From: an uncultured Methanolobus sp.
GTDB taxonomy: Archaea; Halobacteriota; Methanosarcinia; Methanosarcinales; Methanosarcinaceae
Direction: 5' to 3'
Length of the DNA stretch: 64,000 nucleotides
Assembly (NCBI RefSeq): GCF_963665675.1
Contig: NZ_OY762426.1
Location: 1,736,001-1,800,000 of the forward strand
A program made the translations under genes and the position numbers. The stretch's first letter is position 1, and each line of letters opens with the position of its first letter. This document shows, in pieces, positions 22,134 through 31,301 of this stretch. A model generated the notes under the pieces. It had not been told where the DNA came from and made no database searches. It saw only the letters and a program-made list of their open reading frames with translations.

Positions 22134-23270
22134 TTACTGTTTTTCTCGAATCTTCATTACATGCATAGAATGTTCCTGATTATCAATTGTAATCTTCTCT
22201 TCTATTTTTGCATATTCGTACTGTTTGTCACTCAGTCTATTCAAGTGATAAACAAGTCCAGTTTCATTGTTGTATGAATTTGAGCCATACGGGTTGCTAC
22301 GTGATCTTCTTCCACTAAATCCATAGCTATGCTTTATTTGTTCATTGTCATTAAAAGCGGATATTAAGGTGGAAATTTGCTTTTCAGAAAGACTTGTAAT
22401 GTTTTCCATTATTTTAAAAAGAGCATTTGCGCTATCGAAATTCTCACAGTCTTTTACTGCATTGACATAAGCATCTATCATTTTTTCATATTTTATTAAT
22501 ATACTGACAATTTTTGTGGCAGCAGATTCCCAAGTACAAGATAATGCCTGAAATTTGCCAATAAATCCATATGGGTCCCTTTCAAGTTTCAGGGCGATGA
22601 TAGGAATTCCTCTGCCAAAAGCAAAACCTACTTCCTGATCTGTCCAATTGCTTTCATGAAAGTTTTCTGTCAGTAAAGCAACGAATCCATCCATTGATGC
22701 AAGAGCCTTTTCTATTTCTTCCTGCCACTCATTTGTTGGTTCTATATCTTCATGTGCTACAAAACATGAAATCCCATACATTTTTAAAATTTCTTTTAGT
22801 GTTCCGGTTTCTTTTTTCACTTCACTTTTGTGACTAAGGAACAACTTAAATGTACCATTGTTCCATATACGTCTTTCATCTATGGGTGAAACTGTTATTT
22901 TTTTGTCTAACTGTACCTGTGACTCTTTTCTCCAATCAACTTCTTCTGGAACATCCATTTCTAAAAAAACTTCATCAATATACTCATTTTTGACGTGTTG
23001 GATTGAATTCAAGTCATCTCTCAGTTTATTCTGTAATTCTTCTTTTTTAACAAAAGAAGTTGCGTACAATGAGGCGGGTAAATGCAAGTAAACAGCATGA
23101 CCAAAAAAATCTTCATTAAATTCAAATCTATAACTCCACTCTGCCTGCACACTTATTTTAGCGTTAACAACTAGTCTTTGAAGTTTTTCTGAACCATCAT
23201 GTTCATATATTTTGGAGAGAGTGGCAAAGTATCGATCAATCTCCTTTGGAATTTTATGGTCTGTTGTCAT
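22134..23270 (-). CDS. TIR-domain protein, probable immune effector
   Basis: This 378-residue protein has three parts. Residues 1-135 are an unrecognised N-terminal domain. A TIR domain follows at about 141-255, starting FKLFLSHKSEVK and containing SNWTDQEVGFAFGRG, whose glutamate (about 213) is where TIR NADases place the catalytic residue. The C-terminal part (about 265-378) is helical and unrecognised. Bacterial and archaeal TIR proteins of this kind act in antiphage immunity by degrading NAD or making signal nucleotides. The gene is AT-richer than its neighbours and has no obvious partner beside it, so it may work alone. Confidence 0.8.
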   Translation of the reverse strand: MTTDHKIPKEIDRYFATLSKIYEHDGSEKLQRLVVNAKISVQAEWSYRFEFNEDFFGHAVYLHLPASLYATSFVKKEELQNKLRDDLNSIQHVKNEYIDEVFLEMDVPEEVDWRKESQVQLDKKITVSPIDERRIWNNGTFKLFLSHKSEVKKETGTLKEILKMYGISCFVAHEDIEPTNEWQEEIEKALASMDGFVALLTENFHESNWTDQEVGFAFGRGIPIIALKLERDPYGFIGKFQALSCTWESAATKIVSILIKYEKMIDAYVNAVKDCENFDSANALFKIMENITSLSEKQISTLISAFNDNEQIKHSYGFSGRRSRSNPYGSNSYNNETGLVYHLNRLSDKQYEYAKIEEKITIDNQEHSMHVMKIREKQ

Positions 23271-23466
23271 TCATAACAAAATTGCATGCGTCATCGGTTA
23301 AGAGAAGAATCGTGATAAATAGCATGTAGTTTCATAACTTCATCAAAAACATACCAGTGATAAAACCAGTAGTATGAGATTACTTAACAGTTAAATTCTG
23401 TAAGTTAAGGTAGTTGTTATTGTCCAAAAACATTAGCAATAAGTAAATAAAACTCCTTAACCGAAG

Positions 23467-23496
23467 ACACATGAACAAAATTGCAATTTCATGTGT
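23467..23496. other. Perfect 9-base inverted repeat in a divergent gap
   Basis: ACACATGAA and TTCATGTGT, 12 bases apart, are followed by ACTTTTTTC. The gap 23271-23590 separates the starts of the TIR gene and the UbiA gene, so this is either an operator or a terminator-like hairpin for leftover transcription. I see nothing else in the gap besides AT-rich DNA. Confidence 0.4.
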
Positions 23497-23590
23497 AAAA
23501 ACTTTTTTCATGAAGTATGCCTTTTACCGTTTTCCATCTCCACCCTAATACTAATATACAATACCGAAGATTAGAACCTATAATCTACAG

Positions 23591-24544
23591 GTGATATACT
23601 TGGTTTCGACTTCAGGCTCTAAAACACGAAATCCTTATCTTGAGATGTTAAGGCCGGAAATTTCTGACATGGATCTTGCCCTGCCTGCAGCCAGTGCTTT
23701 ACTGGCATCATATCTCACAATAGGGGCTCTGCCGGACCCAATAATGTTCATTATCGCTGTGATAGGCGGCTATGCAGCTATCACCAGTTCCTACGTTTAC
23801 AATGATTGCTGTGATATCGATATCGACACGATCAACCTGCCTGACCGTCCGCTAGTAGCTAATAAGCTCACGCGGGACCAGGCGATGAAATATGCAGGAT
23901 TCCTGTTTTTGGTTGCCAGTGCAGCAGCCCTTTACCTGAATCCTGAATCATTTGTGGTTCTTGTAATTGCTGTTGTGACCATCAGTATATACTCAAAGCT
24001 CGCAAAAAGAATGACATTCCTGAGTTTTGTTCCGGTGGGAATAGCATACGGGCTTGTGCCCATAGGTATATGGCTTGCCTTTGATCCCGCAGGATTTTTA
24101 AAAACACCAGATTACGGTTCAATACTCCCACTACCTGCAATCTTCCTTGGCCTTATGATGTGTTTCACTGACTGGGGATTTACACTCTCCGGTGTGGCAA
24201 GGGATGTAGAAGGCGACAGGGCCAGAGGAGCACCAACATTTCCGGTGACATTCGGTATTCCTGCAACATCAAAATTCGTTACTTTCATGTGGACTGTAGG
24301 TGTTATAGCTTCCATAGCTATCGGATTTACAGCAGAGATCGGTCCCATCTACTTTGCAGGTGCATTACTTGCAGGCGGGTGGATGCTAATCCAGTCATTT
24401 GATTTCATAAAGAATCCGACAGAGCAGCGTGGGGGAAGACTTTTCCTTCAGGGCTCCAGATATAGAGGAATAATGTTTGGTTCCCTCATACTTGATGTAA
24501 TACTTTGCACACTCGTACCGGCATATTCCGGTATCCTGTGGTAA
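23591..24544 (+). CDS. UbiA-family membrane prenyltransferase
   Basis: UbiA enzymes move a polyprenyl chain from its diphosphate onto an acceptor inside the membrane. The 317-residue protein has eight to nine hydrophobic segments and both aspartate-rich motifs: NDCCDIDIDTIN (about residue 76), which binds the diphosphate through magnesium, and DVEGDRARGAP (about 204). The start could be the GTG at 23591 or the TTG at 23600, which sits 5 bases after AGGTGA. It leads an operon with a geranylgeranyl-reductase-like gene and a radical SAM gene. The acceptor is not shown by the sequence. Archaetidyl lipid synthesis or an aromatic acceptor (methanophenazine-like) are both possible. Confidence 0.87.
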   Translation: MIYLVSTSGSKTRNPYLEMLRPEISDMDLALPAASALLASYLTIGALPDPIMFIIAVIGGYAAITSSYVYNDCCDIDIDTINLPDRPLVANKLTRDQAMKYAGFLFLVASAAALYLNPESFVVLVIAVVTISIYSKLAKRMTFLSFVPVGIAYGLVPIGIWLAFDPAGFLKTPDYGSILPLPAIFLGLMMCFTDWGFTLSGVARDVEGDRARGAPTFPVTFGIPATSKFVTFMWTVGVIASIAIGFTAEIGPIYFAGALLAGGWMLIQSFDFIKNPTEQRGGRLFLQGSRYRGIMFGSLILDVILCTLVPAYSGILW

Positions 24545-24607
24545 TATCCTGGTAATTTCAGTTTGATTGACAGATTAGTTTTCGATTGGCAACTCAGAGG
24601 TTTAAGA

Positions 24608-25765
24608 ATGGATGCAGATATCATAGTAATTGGAGCTTCCCCTGCGGGAGTCATGGCAGCCAGGAATGCATCGGCAAAAGGCTGCAAGGTCATACTTCTC
24701 GACAAAAAGGAAGCTGTGGGTGTACCCACTCATCCTGCAAACACATTTTTCAAAGGAATGTTTGACAGGACAGGAGAAGAAGTAGACCAGAGTTATGTAA
24801 TTAAGAACCTCAAAGGCGCCTATATCATCGCACCTTCCGGGAAGAATGTAATTTTTGAAGGCGATGCCTATTTCCTTGACAGGAAGAAATTCGATGAATT
24901 CTATGTTAAGCAAGTCAAAGATACAGGCGCAGACGTTCGCTTCGGTATTGAAGTTCTCAATGTTCTCAGGACTGATGGAGGCTTCATTGTAAGCACATCA
25001 AAAGGCAAGATAAAATGCAAACTTGTCATTGTCTCCGATGGAATAAACTCAAGGGTTGCCGCACTTCTTGGAATGAAGCCGATCAAGCATACTCAGGATA
25101 TTGCCTGGTCCCTTGAAGCTGAGATCGAAGCTGAAGGAATAGGTGAACCGGATTACTTTGAATATTATGTAGGTAACCATGCCCCTGGGTGGAAGTCCAC
25201 GTACTCTCCATGTGGAGGCAACAGAGCCACACTTGGAATGTATGTACGCAGACATGGTACTGATGTTTCTGATTATTTTGATGCATGGCTTGAAAAGTTC
25301 AAGGAACTTAAAAGTCTGGATGCTGTGAAGATCATAAGCAAATCTGTCGGCGGTGACCCGATTGTTGCAATTCCGGGTGAACTTGTAGCTGATGGTGTAA
25401 TGATAGTCGGAGGTTCAGCAGCACAATCAGGAATTGGCTATGGAATGCATGCCGGGCAGATGTGCGGTGATGTTGCAGCCGATGCAATATCAAAAGGCAA
25501 TACTTCAAAGAGCTTCCTGTTCGAATACAGGAAACGCTGGAATGCAGCTTACAGGACAGAATACTATCTTGGAAGGTTCGCCATGGAGACTCTCAGGAAG
25601 ATGACTGACAAAGAGATCGATGGGATGATGGAAGTCTTTGAAGGAGAAGATCTGAAAGTTCTTAGCGGAAGTCCTTTCAATCAGGCATTACAGGTATCAA
25701 AAATGATACTGAAGAATAATCCCTCTTCCATATTTTCATACAGGGCCATTTTCAGGAACAAGTAG
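24608..25765 (+). CDS. FAD-dependent geranylgeranyl-reductase-family oxidoreductase
   Basis: The 385-residue flavoprotein starts with the FAD-binding VIGASPAGVMAARNASAKG and LLDKKEAVG, has the GGR-type substrate-side loop PTHPANTFFKG, and has the second FAD site VMIVGGSAAQSGIGYGMHAG near residue 275. Relatives saturate double bonds of polyprenyl chains. It starts 63 bases after the UbiA gene and ends at the start of the radical SAM gene, so the three are probably one pathway. It may reduce the prenyl chain that UbiA attaches. Confidence 0.87.
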   Translation: MDADIIVIGASPAGVMAARNASAKGCKVILLDKKEAVGVPTHPANTFFKGMFDRTGEEVDQSYVIKNLKGAYIIAPSGKNVIFEGDAYFLDRKKFDEFYVKQVKDTGADVRFGIEVLNVLRTDGGFIVSTSKGKIKCKLVIVSDGINSRVAALLGMKPIKHTQDIAWSLEAEIEAEGIGEPDYFEYYVGNHAPGWKSTYSPCGGNRATLGMYVRRHGTDVSDYFDAWLEKFKELKSLDAVKIISKSVGGDPIVAIPGELVADGVMIVGGSAAQSGIGYGMHAGQMCGDVAADAISKGNTSKSFLFEYRKRWNAAYRTEYYLGRFAMETLRKMTDKEIDGMMEVFEGEDLKVLSGSPFNQALQVSKMILKNNPSSIFSYRAIFRNK

Positions 25766-25767
25766 TG

Positions 25768-26913
25768 ATGAAACCAAAATACTATTTCTACAGGAACCCA
25801 CTTTTCAAGGTATATGCTCAGGTTGAAAATAACCGGGTAAGGATGAAGACTTCGGGTATCGCATCCTCAGTAATGGGTTCGTTTGTAGCGGATATGATGG
25901 AAATATTCGAGGACACAAAGCCCTCAAAGGTTGAAAAAGATCAGCTTATCTATTCAACATGGATGCCTCCGATACCAAGCAAGGCATTTGACAGGCTTGT
26001 ATCAAGCCAGATGAAAGCCATGAGGGGAAAATATGTTCCTGAACAAATTACAATTTCAATTACAGAAGAGTGTCCTAACAGGTGTCTACACTGCGCTCTT
26101 CCTGACACTAAGAATAAAGCAAGGTTAGACCCTGCTACTGTAAAAAGCGTTATAGACCAGACAATTGACCTTGGCACCACACTCATTATCTTCGATGGCG
26201 GTGAACCGCTTCTTTATGACGGTCTTGAAGAGCTCATCAGCTATGTAGACCAGTCACGTGCAATTCCCGGGCTGTTCACATCAGGTGTGGGAATGACTCT
26301 GGAGCGTGCAGAGAGTCTCAAAAATGCGGGTCTTTCTATGTTAAGTGTAAGCTTTGACAGCGCCAATGAAGAAGGGCACGATTACATGAGAGGCAGGCCG
26401 GGTGTTTTCAGGGAAGCTGTAAATGCTCTCAAAAACGGACTTAACGCAGGTCTGCTGGTTGGAATTTATGTAGTCCTCTCACCACGTAATGTTGATGAAC
26501 TTGATGATTTCTACGAACTTGCAAAGGAACTTGGAGTTCATGAACTTTCATTCTATGAGATCGTCCCGACCGGCAGGTGGGAAGGTCATGAGAAGGAAGT
26601 GCTTTCAGCGGAAGACCTGAAAAAGTTCGATGATTTTGTTGAAAGAACATCCCATGCAGAAGGCCCTCGTGTTTTCCCGATACCTCAGATAATCCGAAAA
26701 ATGGGATGTTTTGCAGGCAGGAAATGGCTTCATGTCACTCCGGAAGGAAATGTGCTCCCATGTGCATGCATGCCGAAACCATATGGTAACATTCACGAGG
26801 AAAGCCTTGAATCTATCTGGAAAAAGATATACACTGATCCCGTATTCTGTTCAGGTCCGTGTCTTATGCGTGATTCTTCATTCAGGATCAATCATCTCGG
26901 GCTTGAACGCTGA
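25768..26913 (+). CDS. Radical SAM protein with C-terminal cysteine cluster
   Basis: The 381-residue enzyme has the radical SAM cluster motif CPNRCLHC at about residue 99, the GGEP-type SAM loop FDGGEPLL, and a SPASM-like C-terminal region with Cys in MGCFAGRKW, VLPCACMPKPYG and FCSGPCLM that could hold an extra Fe-S cluster. The first 90 residues form an extra N-terminal part not seen in minimal radical SAM proteins. The ATG at 25768 follows the reductase stop by 2 bases. The reaction is unknown. In context it may modify the ring acceptor of a prenylated cofactor. Confidence 0.85.
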   Translation: MKPKYYFYRNPLFKVYAQVENNRVRMKTSGIASSVMGSFVADMMEIFEDTKPSKVEKDQLIYSTWMPPIPSKAFDRLVSSQMKAMRGKYVPEQITISITEECPNRCLHCALPDTKNKARLDPATVKSVIDQTIDLGTTLIIFDGGEPLLYDGLEELISYVDQSRAIPGLFTSGVGMTLERAESLKNAGLSMLSVSFDSANEEGHDYMRGRPGVFREAVNALKNGLNAGLLVGIYVVLSPRNVDELDDFYELAKELGVHELSFYEIVPTGRWEGHEKEVLSAEDLKKFDDFVERTSHAEGPRVFPIPQIIRKMGCFAGRKWLHVTPEGNVLPCACMPKPYGNIHEESLESIWKKIYTDPVFCSGPCLMRDSSFRINHLGLER

Positions 26914-26978
26914 GATTACTTCTTTTTTACTCTTTTTCAGTTCCATGAAAATAATCTGTAATCTAAGAGCAAAATACC

Positions 26979-27152
26979 CATCCGCCGAAGGCGGCACATT
27001 CCTGTACTGCCATACAGAATATAATTCAAAAGATCATTGTAGTTATACTACTAATAATGCAAAAGCTCTGCAATGAAAATTTTGTGGGGGTATTATGCAG
27101 ATTATTTCATTTCGTTTGTGGGAAAACGCCGGCTTCGCCGAGCCCCTCGAGT
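26979..27152 (+). repeat. Hairpin-ended intergenic repeat, copy R2
   Basis: This copy has the opening CCGCCGAAGGCGG hairpin, the CTGTACTGCCATACAG stem, AATATAATT, a middle with TGCAAAAGCTCTGCA, then TTATGCAGATTATTTC and GTGGGAAAACGCCGGC with the CGGCTTCGCCG hairpin. It lies 66 bases after the radical SAM gene in the gap 26914-27349. The remaining bases, 27153-27349, hold nothing I recognise. Confidence 0.8.
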
Positions 27153-27349
27153 TATTCATGAACTACGCTAAATCAGGTTGCAAACTGGTAACAATGCAAA
27201 TATTCGCTGCTGTACAAAAACTGTTGCAATCATTTAGTGTTTGAATCGACTTTAACTTCACGAACCAGTTGCAAGCGAATAATCACCACGAACTAATTAA
27301 TAAAAAACAGATGAAAAAAGGGTGAAAAACACCCTTCTCTTTAATTTGA

Positions 27350-28210
27350 TTATTTCAGGAAACCTGATCTCTGGAGGGCCATAAGGTTCTCTGTAGTAAG
27401 CTTGCCACCAGACTTGAATTTGTCAAAGATGTCTTCTGCATCCTTGCGTGCATCTTCTCTTGCAGCTTCTTTCTTGCCATCGACATCTCCCTTCCTGAGT
27501 TTGCGAAGTTCCTTGTCGATCTCACGGATCTCTTTCTGAGCCGTGATGAAGAGTTTGTGCTGTTCGTCAGCTTTTTCCTGGAATTGAACGAATTCTTTGT
27601 GAGCAGCATCAGATTCTGCGCGGACCTTGTCAGCCTCTTTGAAGGTAGTGATCATCTTGTCATGATATTCCTGTGCCTTCTGTGCGTACTCTGAAAGTGT
27701 AGTGTGATAAGTGGATGCCTCGTCCCTGATCTCCTGTGCCTGTGCCAGCAGGTTCTTGAGCTCATCATTGCTTTCAAGCTGCTGTTTCTTTACAACATAC
27801 TGTTTCTGGAGTTCAGTGATTTTGTTGACCAGTTCCCTTTCCTTGTTGGTTGTAAGTACCTCTGTCTGCTGTGCAAATTCCAGCCTGTCGATCTCCTTAC
27901 GGATATCTTTGATAGAAGGACCACCAAGGTTGTTCTCATTGCGTATCTGGTCTATCTTGGCAAATAAATCATTAGCCTTGTTATTGACCTCATCACGGAG
28001 TGCTTTGTTCTCCTTTACCTTCTCGTTGTTCTCATCACGAAGAGTCTTGTATTCCTGTGCTTCATTGATAAGGTCTTTTGTTTTTTTGTTCAGCTCATTA
28101 CGCTTTGCCGCAAGTGTACTTGCTTCTGCATTAAGTTCGTTACGTTGCTTCTTATATTCTTCAGACTGCTTTTTAAGCTCAGTCTTCTTCTCATTCAGTT
28201 CTTTAATCAT
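27350..28210 (-). CDS. Long coiled-coil protein of unknown function
   Basis: This protein of about 286 residues is nearly all charged heptads (NEKKTELKKQSEEYKKQ, and so on), broken near residue 100 by NNLGGPSIKDIRKEIDRLEF, and ends in a short non-coiled tail with KSGGKLTTENLMALQ. It has no signal peptide or membrane segment. Such proteins sit next to serB in several methanogens and are often mislabelled phosphoserine phosphatase from that linkage. The ATG at 28210 is chosen because GGGAGGAT lies 11 bases before it; the frame is open up to 28258. It could be an adaptor or structural protein. I do not know its role. Confidence 0.8.
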   Translation of the reverse strand: MIKELNEKKTELKKQSEEYKKQRNELNAEASTLAAKRNELNKKTKDLINEAQEYKTLRDENNEKVKENKALRDEVNNKANDLFAKIDQIRNENNLGGPSIKDIRKEIDRLEFAQQTEVLTTNKERELVNKITELQKQYVVKKQQLESNDELKNLLAQAQEIRDEASTYHTTLSEYAQKAQEYHDKMITTFKEADKVRAESDAAHKEFVQFQEKADEQHKLFITAQKEIREIDKELRKLRKGDVDGKKEAAREDARKDAEDIFDKFKSGGKLTTENLMALQRSGFLK

Positions 28211-28280
28211 TTCCTTATTATCCTCCCGGTCCAGCAAAAAAGCTGGCATTTCATGCATCTCTAATGCACGATACTTGGCA

Positions 28281-28979
28281 TTAATCGGATTCCAGCGACT
28301 GGATTACCGGTATTACTGCCTCAAGGTTCTTTTCTGTAATGACAATATTGGCATGTTCATGCAGAATCGGTTTGGAATTGAAAGCAATGGCAAACTTAGC
28401 CCTTTTGAATATGCATATGTCGTTAGCACCGTCGCCAACCACTATACACTCATCCGGTTTTATTCCATATCTTTCAGAGATATCTTCCAGAACGAACTCC
28501 TTGGAGCCCTGGTCCGTAAGTAAACCTCTAACTTCTCCGGTAAGACACCCATTGTCAGTCAGTAATTCGTTTGAAACCACGTGATCCATTCCCAGTGTAT
28601 CTCCAACACGGTCAGCAGCTATTGTAAAGCCACCTGAGATCATTGCAGTTTTATATCCTCGGGATTTCAGGTAAGAAACCAGTTCTTTCGCACCTGGCAT
28701 GAAAGGCATTCTGGCAAGAGCCTTCTTTGCCTTTTCAAGTGGTAGTCCTTCCAGAAGCCTGACCCTTTGCTGAAGAGCTTCGGAAAAATCAATTTCTCCG
28801 CGCATTGCACTTTCAGTAATGGCTGCGACTTTGTCTCCCACTCCTGCGGCCTCTGCTAGTTCGTCAATGGTTTCAGCATCTATAAGGGTGCTGTCCATAT
28901 CAAAAACTATTAATTTAACCCTATCAGAATTGTTGCTGGTACGACTCACTTCATCAAACCTGGAATTTGAATCCCGCAT
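28281..28979 (-). CDS. serB: Phosphoserine phosphatase SerB
   Basis: SerB removes phosphate from O-phosphoserine in the last step of serine synthesis. The 232-residue HAD-family protein has all three motifs: DMDSTLIDAETIDE (motif I, about residue 27), MISGGFT (motif II) and VGDGANDI with an upstream lysine (motif III). In this organism phosphoserine is also the substrate of SepRS, so SerB competes with Cys-tRNA synthesis for it. The coiled-coil gene follows closely on the same strand. Confidence 0.92.
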   Translation of the reverse strand: MRDSNSRFDEVSRTSNNSDRVKLIVFDMDSTLIDAETIDELAEAAGVGDKVAAITESAMRGEIDFSEALQQRVRLLEGLPLEKAKKALARMPFMPGAKELVSYLKSRGYKTAMISGGFTIAADRVGDTLGMDHVVSNELLTDNGCLTGEVRGLLTDQGSKEFVLEDISERYGIKPDECIVVGDGANDICIFKRAKFAIAFNSKPILHEHANIVITEKNLEAVIPVIQSLESD

Positions 28980-29301
28980 TGAAACAGTATTTAAGTGCCG
29001 AGATTGATTTGAAATACGCTACATTGCTTTTAAGGTTTTCGATAGATGCATTTTACAGCATTTCTATTTTGAGGAAGTTAATCATAAATGCGGAGTGTGT
29101 AATATAAGGTTTTATATATTGTGTTGGATATTAATCTATTCTATATATATTTATCATCTATCAAATACACATATTGTAGCTATCCAGTATTCATATCTAT
29201 CAAAGGTAATCAACATGTACTCCTGCGGCCGATAGACAAAAAACCACGTGAGTCCGTTTGATGCTATGTCCTTACTGGTATATGCGATGAGGTGATGTAT
29301 C

Positions 29302-30294
29302 ATTATTGGATCCAATATCAATGAGCGGTACTATGGGATATTGCAAGGTTATGTCTCAACTCAGGAAGAAAAGTATTTGTTGAGGTCAAAGGATTTTGGT
29401 TCTGAGCTTGTCAGGTATGGTGTTCCTCCTGATGAGATTGTTGAGATGCATGAGCGAGCGGTAAGAAAGTTGATAGTTGATCTTTCCACAGACGACGTCA
29501 TGGAATGCACGTTGCTTGTTTCAGTTCCTCTTGTAGAGGTCATGGTGGCCTATGGTCATGCATTCAGGGAGCTGGTAAAGGAACTTGAGATAAGATCCCG
29601 GGAATTGCAAGAGTCCAATGAACTCAAAGAGTTATTTGCAGATATAATGCGTCATGATCTTTTGAACCCTGCTTCCCAGATAAATGGTTTTGCTTCGGTT
29701 CTGCTTGGATTGGAGACCAATAAGACTAAAAGGTCAATGCTCTCAAATATCCGTGAAAGCAATCGTAATCTCATATATATGATAGAAGAGGCAGCAGAGT
29801 TTGCAAAATTGGATTCTGTTGATGAACTTGATTTTTCAGTACATGACCTGGGTTTAATTCTCAGGGAAGTTACTGATAGTTTTTCTTTGAAATTGAGGGA
29901 AAACGAGATGACAATCAGCCTGGAGGCTGAAAGTTACTACCCTTCAATGGTAAATCCTATTATTGAACAGGTATTTTTGAATCTTGTTTCTAATGCTATT
30001 AAGTACAGTCCAAAAGGTAGCCATATTGTTGTAAGTATATCAGATACCGGAGATGAATGGGAGGTTGCTGTGAAAGACAATGGAATGGGCATCCCGGAGG
30101 GAGATGGAGAATTAATCTTCACACGTTTTTCAAGGCTTGATAAGGTAAAAGGCGGGATCAAAGGGACAGGTCTTGGTCTTGCCATCGTTCACAAGATAGT
30201 AACTCTTCACAATGGCAGTGTTGGTGTGAAAAGTAATCATCCGGAGAAAGGTAGTACTTTCTGGGTAAGGCTGAATAAGGCTAATGCAAATTAA
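29302..30294 (+). CDS. Sensor histidine kinase without PAS or membrane domain
   Basis: This is a soluble kinase. The N-terminal helical domain (about residues 1-100: ERYYGILQGYVSTQEEKYLL, VPPDEIVEMHERAV) resembles the RsbU/RsbRD-type input domain. The histidine box is LFADIMRHDLLNP (His about 118), and the ATPase has NAIKYSP, DNGMGIP and GTGLGLAIV. The start is odd. A good GAGGTGAT site at 29289-29296 is followed by ATT codons at 29302 and 29305 in frame, while the first conventional in-frame start is a TTG at 29341 with no ribosome site and a truncated domain. An ATG at 29295 is in another frame and stops after 9 codons. The gap 28980-29300 is AT-rich and otherwise empty. Confidence 0.8.
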   Translation: MIGSNINERYYGILQGYVSTQEEKYLLRSKDFGSELVRYGVPPDEIVEMHERAVRKLIVDLSTDDVMECTLLVSVPLVEVMVAYGHAFRELVKELEIRSRELQESNELKELFADIMRHDLLNPASQINGFASVLLGLETNKTKRSMLSNIRESNRNLIYMIEEAAEFAKLDSVDELDFSVHDLGLILREVTDSFSLKLRENEMTISLEAESYYPSMVNPIIEQVFLNLVSNAIKYSPKGSHIVVSISDTGDEWEVAVKDNGMGIPEGDGELIFTRFSRLDKVKGGIKGTGLGLAIVHKIVTLHNGSVGVKSNHPEKGSTFWVRLNKANAN

Positions 30295-30400
30295 AAGTTG
30301 AAAACTCAGCAAAATGAAAGATACTATTATATGTTCTCGTTTTTCACTTTATTTCCAGATTATTCACTCATTTTTGGATTGTGGCGGTATCATTCCAAAA

Positions 30401-30410
30401 GTAATATATG
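30401..30410 (+). promoter_or_regulatory. TATA box of mtd
   Basis: CCAAAA followed by GTAATATATG lies 33-42 bases before the mtd ATG, which predicts a start near 30430 and a very short leader. Confidence 0.5.
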
Positions 30411-30442
30411 CTACACTGTCCATTGCACTACTGTGATTTTAC

Positions 30443-31264
30443 ATGGCAAAGATTGGATTCATAAAGCTAGGTAACTTAGGCATGAGCCAGGTCATCGACC
30501 TTGTACAGGACGAGATCGCAGCAAGAGAAGGAATTACCGTCCGTGTATTCGGAACCGGTCCTAAAATGGGTAAAGACGAGGCAGCAGCAACAGAAGAACT
30601 CAAAAAATTCGATGCTGACTTCTACGTTATGATCAGCCCTAACTCAAGCGCACCAGGCCCAACCGCAGCTCGTGAGATATACAAAGACGTTCCATGTGTT
30701 GTTATCTCAGACGGTCCAACAAAGAAGGACGACCGTGCAGCACTTGAAGAAGCTGGATTTGGTTACATCATTATGACCGTTGACCCACTCATCGGTGCAA
30801 AGACAGAATTCCTTGACCCTGTCGAGATGGCTTCATTTAACTCAGATGCAATGAAGGTCCTTTCAACCTGCGGTGTTGTAAGACTTATTCAGGAAGAACT
30901 TGACAAGCTCGCTGCAATGGCAGACGAAGGTAAGGATCTTGAACTTCCACACATCCTCGCAAAGCCAGAGAAGTGCATCGCAAGAGCAGGATTCAACAAC
31001 CCATACGCAAAGGCAAAGGGTCTTGCAGCTCTGCACATGGCTGACATGGTCGCAAAGATCAACTTCCCGGCATGCTTCATGATGAAGGAGATCGAGCAGG
31101 TTACACTCACAACTGCAGCAGGTCACGAGATGATGCGCGCAGCAGCACAGCTGGCAATCGAAGCAAGAGAGATCGAAAAGGCAAACGACAGTGTCTTCAG
31201 ACAGCCACACGCAAAGAAGGGCCACCTGATGACCAAGACAGCTCTCTACGAGAAGCCACAGTAA
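30443..31264 (+). CDS. mtd: F420-dependent methylene-tetrahydromethanopterin dehydrogenase
   Basis: Mtd moves a hydride between reduced F420 and methenyl-H4MPT (or its sarcinapterin form), a central step of the C1 pathway in the cytoplasm. The 273-residue protein matches the family along its length: AKIGFIKLGNLGMSQVIDL start, FGTGPKMGKDEA, ISPNSSAPGPTAARE, VISDGPTKKDD and the FRQPHAKKGHLMTK end. Codon use is more biased (GCA, CTC, AAG) than in neighbours, as expected of a highly expressed gene. It has its own promoter and terminator, so it is probably monocistronic. Confidence 0.97.
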   Translation: MAKIGFIKLGNLGMSQVIDLVQDEIAAREGITVRVFGTGPKMGKDEAAATEELKKFDADFYVMISPNSSAPGPTAAREIYKDVPCVVISDGPTKKDDRAALEEAGFGYIIMTVDPLIGAKTEFLDPVEMASFNSDAMKVLSTCGVVRLIQEELDKLAAMADEGKDLELPHILAKPEKCIARAGFNNPYAKAKGLAALHMADMVAKINFPACFMMKEIEQVTLTTAAGHEMMRAAAQLAIEAREIEKANDSVFRQPHAKKGHLMTKTALYEKPQ

Positions 31265-31300
31265 GTACCTCTGAGGTACTTATCTTTTCTCTTTTATTTT
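31264..31300 (+). terminator. Hairpin and T-rich terminator after mtd
   Basis: AGTACCTC and GAGGTACT form a perfect 8-base stem around a single T, followed by TATCTTTTCTCTTTTATTTT. Confidence 0.65.
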
Positions 31301-31301
31301 C

